Part shown: positions 35,055 to 43,037 of the stretch, in pieces
Layout of the letters: every line of letters begins with the position of its first letter
How positions within the stretch are numbered: the stretch's first letter is position 1
Assembly (NCBI RefSeq): GCF_900103195.1
Contig: NZ_FMWU01000008.1
Coordinates: 62,001 to 126,000, forward strand
Reading direction: 5' to 3'
DNA: 64,000 bases
Source: Methylobacterium sp. UNC378MF
GTDB taxonomy: Bacteria; Pseudomonadota; Alphaproteobacteria; Rhizobiales; Beijerinckiaceae
Made by a program: the position numbers and the translations under genes
Notes under the pieces: generated by a model
What the model saw: the letters and a program-made list of their open reading frames with translations, nothing else
Database searches by the model: none
What the model was told of the DNA's origin: nothing

Positions 35055-35582
35055 ATGCGCCACACGTCTCTCCGCGCGGCCGTTGCGTGCAGTGTCGTGC
35101 TCCTGTGGGCCGCCCTGCCCTGCGCCGCCCGAGCCGCCGAGAAGGCAGCGGTGTTTCCGGTCGAGCTGTTCGATCCCGGTGCCTCCTACGGATCCCGGAC
35201 GCGGCCGGTCGACACCCGGAAGCTCGCTCTCGTCACCGACGAATTGCGCAATGCCCTGCACGACAAGTCCGGGCTGGAGATCGTCGACACCGCGCCCAAG
35301 GCCGATGTGGTGGCCAAGGAGGGCCCGCTCTACAAATGCAACGGCTGCGCGGCGGACATCGCCAAGAGCCTGGGTGCGGACCTCGTCGTGACCGGTTATG
35401 TGGAGAAGGGGTCCGGTCAGATCTTCAACCTGAGCGTCGCGATCGCCGAAGCCGATACCGGCAAGGTGGTGCGCGGTGGGCAGGTGACGATCCGGGCCGA
35501 CACCGACGATACCTGGGCGCACGCGATGCGCTGGGTGGTGAAGAACCGCCTGCTCGCCGAGCCGCTGCCCGGGAAGTCCTGA
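35055..35582 (+). CDS. secreted DUF3280/DUF2380-like protein
   Basis: The 175-residue protein has a signal peptide (MRHTSLRAAVACSVVLLWAA, cleaved after ARAA) and a compact alpha/beta domain starting AAVFPVELFDPGA and continuing with DTRKLALVTDELRNAL, resembling the DUF3280/DUF2380 family of periplasmic proteins of unknown role. A CxxC motif (CNGC) lies near residue 98. It opens the plus-strand operon that continues with mfnB after 27 bases and is divergent from lutA. An AGGAAG ribosome site supports the ATG. Confidence 0.7.
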   Translation: MRHTSLRAAVACSVVLLWAALPCAARAAEKAAVFPVELFDPGASYGSRTRPVDTRKLALVTDELRNALHDKSGLEIVDTAPKADVVAKEGPLYKCNGCAADIAKSLGADLVVTGYVEKGSGQIFNLSVAIAEADTGKVVRGGQVTIRADTDDTWAHAMRWVVKNRLLAEPLPGKS

Positions 35583-35609
35583 GACGGTCCGTTCAAGTCC
35601 GAGTGTTTC

Positions 35610-36311
35610 GTGCCCACGTCTCCCATCCAGCAAGACCCACTGCCCCGGCTCCTCGTCAGCGTGCGTGATCCGGCCGAGGCCGAGGCCGCCCGCCTCGCGG
35701 GCGCCGACCTGATCGACGCCAAGGATCCCGAGCGCGGGGCGCTCGGCGCCCTGGATGTGGACGTCGTGCGGGAGATCGTCACCCGCGTGTCCGGCGGTGC
35801 CGCGACGAGCGCGGTCGCCGATCCGACGGCCGACTCGGTCGCCGCGCTTTCGCGGACCGGCGTCGACTGGGTGAAGGTTGGCCTCGGCCCGGCCCTGCGT
35901 CGGGATGCGGCGGCCATGGCCGTTCTCGTCGCGGCCGCGCCGGGGCGGCTGATCGCCGTATTGTTCGCCGAGGATGGTCCGGCTGCCGCCCTCGTGCCGC
36001 ATCTCGCGGCTGCCGGATTCGCCGGTGCGATGATCGACACCGCCGGAAAGGTCGGCACCCGCCTACCCGATCTTGCCGTCCCGGCGGACCTCTCGGCCTT
36101 CACCACCGCCTGCCGGGCGCACGGGCTGATGAGCGGTCTCGCCGGATCGCTCCGGGTCACCGACATCCCCGGCCTCGGCGCGCACCGGCCGGATTATCTC
36201 GGCTTCCGGGGCGGGCTGTGCCGCGACTTCGACCGCCGCAACGGCATCGATCCCCTCCGGGTCGTCGAGGCGCTGCGCGTTCTGCGCCCGAGCCGGCAGG
36301 ACGCGGCGTGA
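35610..36311 (+). CDS. mfnB: (5-formylfuran-3-yl)methyl phosphate synthase-like protein
   Basis: The 233-residue protein matches MfnB, which makes the furan ring of methanofuran from two glyceraldehyde 3-phosphate molecules. The key segments are LLVSVRDPAEAEAA, ADLIDAKDPERGALGALD (with the Lys of the TIM-barrel active site), DWVKVGLG and the C-terminal YLGFRGGLC. Methylotrophic bacteria use a related cofactor (methylofuran) in the formyltransferase/hydrolase complex that yields formate. The start is a GTG at 35610. Its stop overlaps the next gene's GTG by four bases. Confidence 0.9.
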   Translation: MPTSPIQQDPLPRLLVSVRDPAEAEAARLAGADLIDAKDPERGALGALDVDVVREIVTRVSGGAATSAVADPTADSVAALSRTGVDWVKVGLGPALRRDAAAMAVLVAAAPGRLIAVLFAEDGPAAALVPHLAAAGFAGAMIDTAGKVGTRLPDLAVPADLSAFTTACRAHGLMSGLAGSLRVTDIPGLGAHRPDYLGFRGGLCRDFDRRNGIDPLRVVEALRVLRPSRQDAA

Positions 36312-36883
36312 CGCGTGTCATCAAGATCGGCGGCAGTCTCGAGGCGGATCCGCATCGCCGCCGGGCCTTGCTGACAGCCATCGCCGAGGGCGCCCACGGG
36401 CGCTGCATCGTGGTGCCGGGCGGCGGCGCCTTCGCGGATTCCGTCCGGACGGCGCAGGCGCAGGAGCGTTTCGGCGATGCCGAGGCCCATCGCCGGGCCC
36501 TCGATGCCATGAGCGAGGCGGCCGGGATCTTCCGTGGGATCGAGCCGAGGCTGGTGCAGAGCCTGGAGCCCTGGGCGGAGATCGCGTCCGCGCGGATCCG
36601 GATCTGGAACCCGCGCCGCCTGCGCGCCGGGCATCCGGATATCCCCGAGACCTGGGACGTTACCTCGGACAGCCTCGCCCTCTGGCTCGCGGCGCAAGTT
36701 CGGGCGGAGTGCTGCGTTCTGGTGAAGTCCGTTGATGCGCCGCCGGGCCGAAGCGCCGCCGCGCTCGCCGAGGACGGGCTCGTGGATGCCGCTTTTCCGC
36801 GCTTCGCGGCCGGGTTCGGCGGTGTCATCGAGATCTGGGGACCGAACGGCCGCGTTGCGGTCGAGACAAGGGCCACCGCGTGA
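36308..36883 (+). CDS. mfnE: amino acid kinase-family protein, MfnE-like
   Basis: The 191-residue protein starts VTRVIKIGGSLEADP, the nucleotide-binding opening of the amino acid kinase fold, and has VVPGGGAFADSVR and a late LVKSVD. In the methanofuran pathway MfnE is a kinase of this fold that phosphorylates the aminomethylfuran phosphate to the diphosphate. Location directly after mfnB with a GTGA overlap supports that role; specificity is inferred. It likewise overlaps the next gene by four bases. Confidence 0.8.
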   Translation: MTRVIKIGGSLEADPHRRRALLTAIAEGAHGRCIVVPGGGAFADSVRTAQAQERFGDAEAHRRALDAMSEAAGIFRGIEPRLVQSLEPWAEIASARIRIWNPRRLRAGHPDIPETWDVTSDSLALWLAAQVRAECCVLVKSVDAPPGRSAAALAEDGLVDAAFPRFAAGFGGVIEIWGPNGRVAVETRATA

Positions 36884-38442
36884 GCACCCCGGAGCACATC
36901 GTTTTCGTCACCGGACGTCTCGCTCGGGCGCGGCTGGAGAAGGTCGCGGCGGGCCTGCCGAACACGTGGCACTGGAGCATCGCGGATGCCGGCGTGAAGG
37001 TCGCGGCGCTGATGACCGAGGAGATCATCCGCCGGCGGGTCGTCCTGCCCGAGGGTGCCACGCGGATCATCCTGCCGGGCCGGTGCCGGGCCGACCCCGA
37101 ACATCTCGCCGCGCATTTCGGCATTCCGGTCGAGCGGGGACCCGATGAGGTGGTCGATCTGCCGGCCTGGCTCGGCCTGACCGCCCGCAAGGTCGACCTG
37201 TCCCGGCACGACCTCCGGATCTTCTCGGAGATCGTCGACGCGTCGAAGATGAGCGTCGATCAGATCCTCGCAAAGGGGCTCGATCTCGCCGGACGCGGCG
37301 CGGACGTGATCGATCTCGGCGGCCTGCCCGATACCGCCTTCCCGCATCTCGAGGATTCCGTGCGGGCGCTGAAGGGCGCCGGCCTGAAGGTCAGCGTCGA
37401 TTCCTTCTCCCGCGAGGAGCTCGTTCGCGGCGCCGGGGTCGGCGCCGACTTCCTGCTGAGCCTGAACGAGGAGACCCTCGACCTCGCCTTCGAGACCGAC
37501 GCGGTGCCGATCCTCGTGCCGATGCGGCCGGACGACCTGCCCTCCCTCGACCGGGCGATCGAGCGCATGCTCAAGGCGGGGCGGCCGTTCCTGGCCGACC
37601 CGATCCTCGAGCCGATCCACCACGGCTTCGTCGACTCGATCGCGCGCTACCGCGACACCCGAGCCCGCTGGCCCGGGATCGACATGATGATGGGCACCGG
37701 CAACCTGACCGAGCTGACCGAGGCCGATTCCCTCGGCGTGACCGCGCTGCTCGTCGGCATGTGTTCGGAATTGTCGATCCGCAACGTGCTGATCGTGCAG
37801 GTCTCCAACCACACCCGCCGCACCGTCGAGGAGCACGATGCCGCCCGGCGGGTCATGTACGCGGCCAAGGCCGATTCGGCGCTTCCGAAGGGCTACGGCC
37901 GGGCGCTGCTCGCCCTTCACGACAAGCGCCCGTTCGTGCAGACCGCCGACGAGATCGCCCAGGCGGCCGCCGAGGTGCGGGACCCGAATTACCGGATCGT
38001 GATCGCCGAGGACGGGATCCACCTCTACAACCGCGACATCCACAGGGTCGGCACCGACGCGATGGCCTTCTTCCCCGAACTCGACGTGGCGAGCGACGGC
38101 GCCCACGCCTTCTATCTCGGCGCCGAGCTCGCCAAGGCCGAGACGGCCTGGCGGCTCGGCAAGCGCTACGTCCAGGACGAGGCGCTCGACTGGGGCTGCG
38201 CGGCCGACGCCGAAGTCGAGGATGCCACCGCGTTCAAGAAGGCGGGCCACACCCGCCATTCCGGACCCGATGCGCCGCCGCCCGGCACGCGCGACGCCCG
38301 CATCGTCGGGCCCGAGGCCGGCGCGACGTCTCCCGAGACGATCCCGGATGCGGAGGCGCGCGCCGCGGCCGTGCCCGAGCGCCCGCAGGACCGGCCGGCG
38401 AAGCTGGTCTGCGGGCGTCTCGTCCCCGCCGACAAGGCGTGA
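36880..38442 (+). CDS. dihydropteroate synthase-like protein (DUF6513 type)
   Basis: The 520-residue protein combines an N-terminal domain (about residues 1-120; DUF6513-like, HIVFVTGRLARARLEKVAAG) with a TIM-barrel related to dihydropteroate synthase (about 120-380; DVIDLGGLPDT, LKVSVDSFSREEL, MMMGTGNLTEL). A C-terminal segment of about 70 residues is Pro/Ala/Asp-rich and probably disordered. The family is found with archaeal-type C1 genes in methanogens and methylotrophs; a role in tetrahydromethanopterin or methylofuran synthesis is likely but not settled. It starts with GTG and overlaps mfnE by four bases. Confidence 0.8.
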   Translation: MSTPEHIVFVTGRLARARLEKVAAGLPNTWHWSIADAGVKVAALMTEEIIRRRVVLPEGATRIILPGRCRADPEHLAAHFGIPVERGPDEVVDLPAWLGLTARKVDLSRHDLRIFSEIVDASKMSVDQILAKGLDLAGRGADVIDLGGLPDTAFPHLEDSVRALKGAGLKVSVDSFSREELVRGAGVGADFLLSLNEETLDLAFETDAVPILVPMRPDDLPSLDRAIERMLKAGRPFLADPILEPIHHGFVDSIARYRDTRARWPGIDMMMGTGNLTELTEADSLGVTALLVGMCSELSIRNVLIVQVSNHTRRTVEEHDAARRVMYAAKADSALPKGYGRALLALHDKRPFVQTADEIAQAAAEVRDPNYRIVIAEDGIHLYNRDIHRVGTDAMAFFPELDVASDGAHAFYLGAELAKAETAWRLGKRYVQDEALDWGCAADAEVEDATAFKKAGHTRHSGPDAPPPGTRDARIVGPEAGATSPETIPDAEARAAAVPERPQDRPAKLVCGRLVPADKA

Positions 38443-38446
38443 GGCC

Positions 38447-39037
38447 ATGCCGCTGATCCTCGAGACCGTCGTCACGACCCTGTCCCCTGCGGGCGAACTG
38501 CACCTCGTTCCGTTCGGGCTGATCGGCGAGGCGGAGGGCTACGTCCTCGCGCCGTTCCGGCCGTCGCCGACCATCGCCAACCTGGAGGCGAATCCCTGCT
38601 TCGCGGCCTCGAGCCCGCGCGACATCCGGGTGATCGCCGGCGCGGTGACCGGCCGACGCGAATGGCCGACGCTGCCCTGTACGGCCATCCAGGGGCGACG
38701 CCTCGCCGACAGTTTCGGCCACGCGGAGTTCGAGGTCGCCTCCGTCGAGGCACACGAGACCCGGCCGCGCTTCCGCGGCCGGATGGTCCACAGCGCCGCG
38801 CATGAGCCGTTCATCGGCTACAACCGCGCGCAGGCGGCCGTCCTGGAGGCCGCCATTCTTTCGACCCGGCTCCACATGCTGGAGCCCGACAAGGTGTTGA
38901 CGGAGATGGCCTACCTCGCCATCGCCATCGGCAAGACCGCCGGACCGCGCGAGCGCGAGGCCTGGGGCTGGATCGAGGACAAGGTCGCGGCGGCGCTCGG
39001 CCCCGCGGCGCGCGTCCTTGATCGCGACGACCGCTGA
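38447..39037 (+). CDS. DUF447 protein (flavin-reductase-like split barrel)
   Basis: The 196-residue protein begins LILETVVTTLSPAGELHLVP and includes PFRPSPTIANLEANPCFA, the pattern of the DUF447 family, whose fold resembles FMN-binding split barrels. The family occurs in archaea and in bacteria with the tetrahydromethanopterin C1 pathway (Orf20 of the M. extorquens archaeal-type genes, as I recall). Its biochemical activity is not known to me. It starts 4 bases after the DHPS-like stop with GAGG upstream, so it is part of the same operon. Confidence 0.82.
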   Translation: MPLILETVVTTLSPAGELHLVPFGLIGEAEGYVLAPFRPSPTIANLEANPCFAASSPRDIRVIAGAVTGRREWPTLPCTAIQGRRLADSFGHAEFEVASVEAHETRPRFRGRMVHSAAHEPFIGYNRAQAAVLEAAILSTRLHMLEPDKVLTEMAYLAIAIGKTAGPREREAWGWIEDKVAAALGPAARVLDRDDR

Positions 39038-39058
39038 GGGCGGGAGGAGAAGGACAAG

Positions 39059-39592
39059 ATGAAGAAAATCACCCTGGCCCTGGCGGCCACGGCGGCCCTG
39101 GTGGCCGCGACCGCGCAGGCCCACGGCCCGACCCGGCGCAAGATCACCGAGTCGATCGAGATCAACGCCTCCGCCGACAAGGTCTGGGCCGTGGTCGGCG
39201 ACCTGAAGAATGCCGACTGGATGCAGAACGTGACCAAGACCGAGCTGACGGGCGATCCCGCCGGCAAGTTCAAGCGCATGCTGACGCTCAAGAACGGCAA
39301 TCAGATCTCTGAGACCAGTAACAAGTACAAGCCTGACGACAAGCTGTTCTCCTATTACATCGACAAGGTCGACGTGAAGGATCTTCCGGCTAACGACTAC
39401 TCGGCTGCGATCACGGTCGAGCCTGAGGGGAACGCCAAGTCGAAGGTCGAGTGGAAGGCGGCCTTCTATCGTGGCTACATGAACAACGATCCGCCGCCGG
39501 ATCTCAACGACGAGGCCTCCGAGAAGGGCGTCGGCGACTGGATCAAGGCGAGCCTCGCCAACCTGAAGGCCAAGGTCGAGAAGGGCTCGTGA
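39059..39592 (+). CDS. MxaD-like periplasmic SRPBCC protein
   Basis: The 177-residue precursor has a signal peptide (MKKITLALAATAALVAATAQ) and an SRPBCC (START-like) domain opening ITESIEINASADKVWAVVGD and ending in the long helix GVGDWIKASLANLKAKVEKG. MxaD of the methanol dehydrogenase operon has this architecture and is thought to help methanol dehydrogenase pass electrons to its cytochrome. Location in an operon with methylofuran genes, facing lut genes, fits a role in methanol oxidation. A very strong GGGAGGAGAAGGA ribosome site precedes the ATG. Confidence 0.82.
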   Translation: MKKITLALAATAALVAATAQAHGPTRRKITESIEINASADKVWAVVGDLKNADWMQNVTKTELTGDPAGKFKRMLTLKNGNQISETSNKYKPDDKLFSYYIDKVDVKDLPANDYSAAITVEPEGNAKSKVEWKAAFYRGYMNNDPPPDLNDEASEKGVGDWIKASLANLKAKVEKGS

Positions 39593-40545
39593 GCCTGGGT
39601 CGGGGCCGCGCGGCCCTCGCCGCCGGCCTCGTTCTGATCGCGACCGCCTCCCGCGCCGATCCGGCCCGGGAGGCCATCGTCACCGCGCAGCTCGATGGCG
39701 CGGTCGAGGTTGTCGATCTCGCCGCCGGAAAGGTGGTGCGCCGGATTCCCGTCGACGGAGCGCCCGCCGGAATCGCCCTGTCGCCCGATCGCAGACGCGC
39801 CTACGTCACCCGCCCGGAGGGGCACGGTCTCGCCCTCATCGACCTCGATGCCGGCCGCGTGGTCGCCGAGGTGCCGCTGCCCGGCGGCCCGCTCGGCATC
39901 GCGGCCGATCCGCGCGGCGGAACCGTCTACGTGGCCGACTGGTACGGACACCGCCTGTTCGTGCTGAGGGAGCGCGACGGCACCCTGGTTGCGGATGGCG
40001 AGATCACGGTCGGCGCGTCGCCCTCGGGAATCGCCGTCAGCCCGGACGGGGCGACGCTCTACGTGGCCAATCGGGAGGCCGATACGGTGTCTGTCGTGGA
40101 CGCCGCGACGCGGCGGGAGACGAAGGTCATCCCGGTGGGCCAGCATCCGTTCGGCATCACCGTCGATGCCGCGTCGGGGCGCGCCTACACGGCCAACGTC
40201 ACCGGGGACGACGTGTCGGTCCTGGACCTCGAGACCGGGCGCGAGATCGGCCGCATTCCGACGGGGCGCCGGCCCTACGTGATCGCCATCGCCGGGGACC
40301 GGGGCTTCGTGACCGACCAATATGCCGGCAGCATCACCGCCTTCGATCTCGCCACGCTCAAGCCGATCGCCGATATCGATGTCGGAGACCACCCCGAAGG
40401 AATTGCCGCGGATTCGGACGGCCGCCTCTACGTGTCCAATTGGGGCGATAACACGCTGAGCGTCCTCGATTCCAGAACGCTCAAGGTGCTGGCGACCATT
40501 CCCACCGGCAACGGCCCGCGCTCGTTCGGCACCTTCCTGCGCTGA
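39589..40545 (+). CDS. YVTN-type beta-propeller protein
   Basis: The 318-residue protein has an N-terminal hydrophobic signal (residues 1-22) and seven blade repeats, for example GASPSGIAVSPDGATLYVAN followed by READTVSVVDAATR. It starts with a GTG overlapping the MxaD-like stop by four bases, so the two are coupled and probably act together in the periplasm. It resembles LutB in length and blade sequence, but is on the opposite arm of the locus. Its partner and ligand are unknown. Confidence 0.82.
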   Translation: MSLGRGRAALAAGLVLIATASRADPAREAIVTAQLDGAVEVVDLAAGKVVRRIPVDGAPAGIALSPDRRRAYVTRPEGHGLALIDLDAGRVVAEVPLPGGPLGIAADPRGGTVYVADWYGHRLFVLRERDGTLVADGEITVGASPSGIAVSPDGATLYVANREADTVSVVDAATRRETKVIPVGQHPFGITVDAASGRAYTANVTGDDVSVLDLETGREIGRIPTGRRPYVIAIAGDRGFVTDQYAGSITAFDLATLKPIADIDVGDHPEGIAADSDGRLYVSNWGDNTLSVLDSRTLKVLATIPTGNGPRSFGTFLR

Positions 40546-40548
40546 GAT

Positions 40549-40749
40549 TCAGCTCGTGCGGCGGTGCGGGGCCCGGCGATAGGCCGCGCGCGCCATCAGG
40601 AGCGCGCCGCCGATCTGCAGGAAGCCGGACTCGCCCAGGTCCGACGGGGCGAAATGCGCCTGGATCAGCAGCCGCGTCAGCGCATTGAGCGCGAGCAGTG
40701 TCAGGCAGAAAGCTGCGGCGGCCAGCAGGCTCGCGACGAACTCGGGCAT
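40549..40749 (-). CDS. hypothetical small membrane protein
   Basis: The 66-residue product has an N-terminal membrane helix (about residues 5-30) and a second, weaker one (about 45-58), ending in an Arg-rich tail. It is convergent with the beta-propeller gene, its stop being three bases from the propeller stop. On the minus strand GGAGGAAAG precedes the ATG, a strong ribosome site that favours a real gene. No family recognised. Confidence 0.6.
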   Translation of the reverse strand: MPEFVASLLAAAAFCLTLLALNALTRLLIQAHFAPSDLGESGFLQIGGALLMARAAYRRAPHRRTS

Positions 40750-40824
40750 GATCTTTCCTCCCGTCTCGAACGGGAGGAGCTTAGCAAGCGCCGCGCCAGG
40801 GCCAAGCTGCCTCGGGGACCGTTG

Positions 40825-42000
40825 TCAGCGCTTGCGGCCCACCGGTGCCGGCGCCGGCGTCCCCGCCTGTGCGGCCGGTGTGGGGCGGGGCGTCTCGACG
40901 GCGAGCCGCTTCACCGGCCAGCCGTCGCTCCACCGTTCCATATCGGCGAGGCGCGGATTGTTCTTCAGTGCCGTCGCGTCCGACCCGGCGAAGGCCGCGG
41001 CGGCGGCGAGGTCGAAGGTCTTCCAGAATCCGAGATAATCCAGAGCATCGACCCGGGCGAGGTTGATCTGCGAGACCAAGGTCTGCTGCTCGCCGGTCAA
41101 CGCCATGTCGGCGGACCAGCGGAACGGCGGCGGCTTGGCCGCATCCTTGGGCGCATCCTTGGATTCCGGGCCCGGCTTGATGGCGCCGCCGTCATAGGCG
41201 GAATCCACCCCCGCGGGGGCCGCCAGGGTCGCGGTCAGGGCCGGAAAGCCGTGGTCGTCCGAAAGCGCCCGCACGAACAGCTTGCGCTCGAGCGGCACGG
41301 CGCTGGCCTCGCGCAGGAGACGCTTGGCCGCGAGATCGGCGGCCCGGGTGTCTTTGTCGCCGACCATCGTCACGAGCATCGTGGCGGGATCCACCAGCGA
41401 AAGGTCGGTGAGCGCGATGCCGCGGGATTTCGGCCCGCTGGCGATGCCGCCGGGCGCCACCGCGAAGATGAGCTTGGGCACCGGCAGACCCTGCGTCTTG
41501 GCAGCCGCCGCCAGATCCATGGCGAGCGGGGCGCCGGCCAGGTGGCCAATGACCGCGACACGGCCGAGATCGGGCTTGCCCTCGCTATCCGTCGCGAGAT
41601 CCGCGAGCGCCGCCTTGACCAAAGATTCAGCGATGGCGGGGGCGTCGGCCGGACGCGTCCGATTGACGTCTTGGAAGCGCGGGAAGACCACGAGCCAGCC
41701 CTGGCGGGCGAGATGATCGATCCAGCCGCCGTAGCTCTGCGGATTGACCACGCCCCAGCCGTGCAGGAAGATCGCGACCGGTCGCCCCGCTTCCGGGGCC
41801 GCGCCCGCGGCGTAGAACGCGTAGCTGGTAGCCGTGCCGCGGCCGAGCAGGCGCTTGGTCACCGTGGCCTTGCGGTCTCCGACGCCCCCCGCTCCGTCGG
41901 CGGGCTGGGCCGGAGGCGTCGCCGCCTGGACGGTCGCGAGGCCGGCCAATGTCATGATCGCGGCGGCCGTCAGCGATCCGCGAAGAACTTTGAGACGCAT
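40825..42000 (-). CDS. secreted alpha/beta-hydrolase-fold protein lacking the nucleophile
   Basis: The 391-residue protein has a signal peptide (RGSLTAAAIMTLAGLATVQA), then FLHGWGVVNPQSYGGWIDHL, typical of the oxyanion/HG loop of alpha/beta hydrolases. The elbow where Gly-His-Ser-x-Gly is expected reads VIGHLAGAPLAM, so the nucleophile Ser is Leu. Later DDHGFPALT could supply an acid and His. It therefore looks like a hydrolase-derived binding protein, or an enzyme using another mechanism. A GTG at 42024 would extend it by eight residues. Confidence 0.7.
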   Translation of the reverse strand: MRLKVLRGSLTAAAIMTLAGLATVQAATPPAQPADGAGGVGDRKATVTKRLLGRGTATSYAFYAAGAAPEAGRPVAIFLHGWGVVNPQSYGGWIDHLARQGWLVVFPRFQDVNRTRPADAPAIAESLVKAALADLATDSEGKPDLGRVAVIGHLAGAPLAMDLAAAAKTQGLPVPKLIFAVAPGGIASGPKSRGIALTDLSLVDPATMLVTMVGDKDTRAADLAAKRLLREASAVPLERKLFVRALSDDHGFPALTATLAAPAGVDSAYDGGAIKPGPESKDAPKDAAKPPPFRWSADMALTGEQQTLVSQINLARVDALDYLGFWKTFDLAAAAAFAGSDATALKNNPRLADMERWSDGWPVKRLAVETPRPTPAAQAGTPAPAPVGRKR

Positions 42001-42115
42001 CCAGGACTCGGCTGAGAGACGCACTGCGTCGGCAGGTCAGAATGCGCTGAATAGCAGATTCTCTCGTCTTGGCGACCCGCCGTCTCAGTCTCCTGCCTAG
42101 GTTCGGAGATCGAGC

Positions 42116-42316
42116 CTAAGCAAAGGTAGCCTGTCCGGTGTCCGGACGGTCGAGCCGCTGCGCCAGCGCCGCCAGCTCCACCGGCAGATCGTGATCCGGC
42201 GTGACGTAGACGCTAAGCAGGCCCTCGCGGACCGTATCGAGGATGGCGGACTCGGCCGTATCCCGCGCGCCGGGCCGGCGAAGGGAATCGGCGTGATTGG
42301 CTGCAACAATCTTCAT
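42116..42316 (-). CDS. hypothetical small protein, possibly NepR-like
   Basis: The 66-residue product starts MKIVAANHADSLRR. Its C-terminal half, ILDTVREGLLSVY...LPVELAALAQRLDRPD, loosely resembles the amphipathic pattern of NepR-type anti-sigma proteins of the alphaproteobacterial general stress response (helix, acidic-Pro turn, helix). The match is weak. It is 75 bases downstream of a response-regulator gene on the same strand, but no sigma factor or PhyR is nearby. Confidence 0.4.
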   Translation of the reverse strand: MKIVAANHADSLRRPGARDTAESAILDTVREGLLSVYVTPDHDLPVELAALAQRLDRPDTGQATFA

Positions 42317-42391
42317 GGCGTCGTGGATCAACTGTACTGCTCAGGTCCGAATGCGTCGTACCTCGGAGTGGCGTACAACTGTGCGGTCGCC

Positions 42392-42847
42392 TCAGGTTTC
42401 CAGGCCGGACGGGATTATTTTGCCGCCGGGTCCGATAACCGATGGTCCCGAGCCGGACGACGGTCGTCCCGCGGCCTGCTCCACCCAGGCGAGGATGTCC
42501 TCGGCGCGCCAGGGCTTCGGGATGAAGGTCGCCGAGACGCGCAGGTCGCTCGGCTGGTCGCCGGCATCGCCGGACGTGAGGAGGACCCGCACGCGCGGCC
42601 ATGTCACGCCGATGATCCGCGCGAGTTCGAAGCCCCCGATCGGACCGGGGGTGCGGACATCCGAGAAGACCACGCTGACTTCGTCCGCACGATCATTGAG
42701 GATCGCCAGGGCGCGATCGGCGGTCTCGGCCTCGATCACCGTGAAGCCGGTATCCTCCAGCAGCGTGGCCGCGAGGAAGCGCTCGTCGGGTTGATCTTCC
42801 ACGACGAGGATCACGGGCTTCTGTCCAGGCTGTACCGATTCGCTCAT
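42392..42847 (-). CDS. single-domain response regulator
   Basis: The 151-residue protein is a CheY-like receiver without an output domain. It has the acidic pocket (VVEDQPDE), phosphoacceptor Asp in VVFSDVRTPGPIGGFELA (about residue 62), the Thr/Ser switch in VLLTSGDAGD and the conserved Lys in FIPKPWRAEDIL. A Gly/Ser/Pro tail of about 25 residues follows. This is the type often associated with hybrid histidine kinases in Methylobacterium, but no kinase adjoins. The start MSESVQPG was chosen over a longer low-complexity extension. Confidence 0.88.
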   Translation of the reverse strand: MSESVQPGQKPVILVVEDQPDERFLAATLLEDTGFTVIEAETADRALAILNDRADEVSVVFSDVRTPGPIGGFELARIIGVTWPRVRVLLTSGDAGDQPSDLRVSATFIPKPWRAEDILAWVEQAAGRPSSGSGPSVIGPGGKIIPSGLET

Positions 42848-43037
42848 GGGCCAGGACACTCTACAGGGGCTGAACGGCGGTCGCTTCGATCGGTTCAACG
42901 CCCGAACGGCGCAATGGGCTAGACCCGCGCAGGCACAGATCCTCCTTTGATCCTTGCACAAGCGAGAAGTTGTGGCCGTGTCTTGGGCAACACAGCCGAC
43001 GCGGAACGTGTCCTATCGGACATCCAGAGGCGTCTAT

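Noticed and set aside
36157..38475. Minus-strand open frame of about 770 codons antisense to the DHPS-like gene
   Set aside because: Shadow of a gene with conserved motifs and operon coupling.
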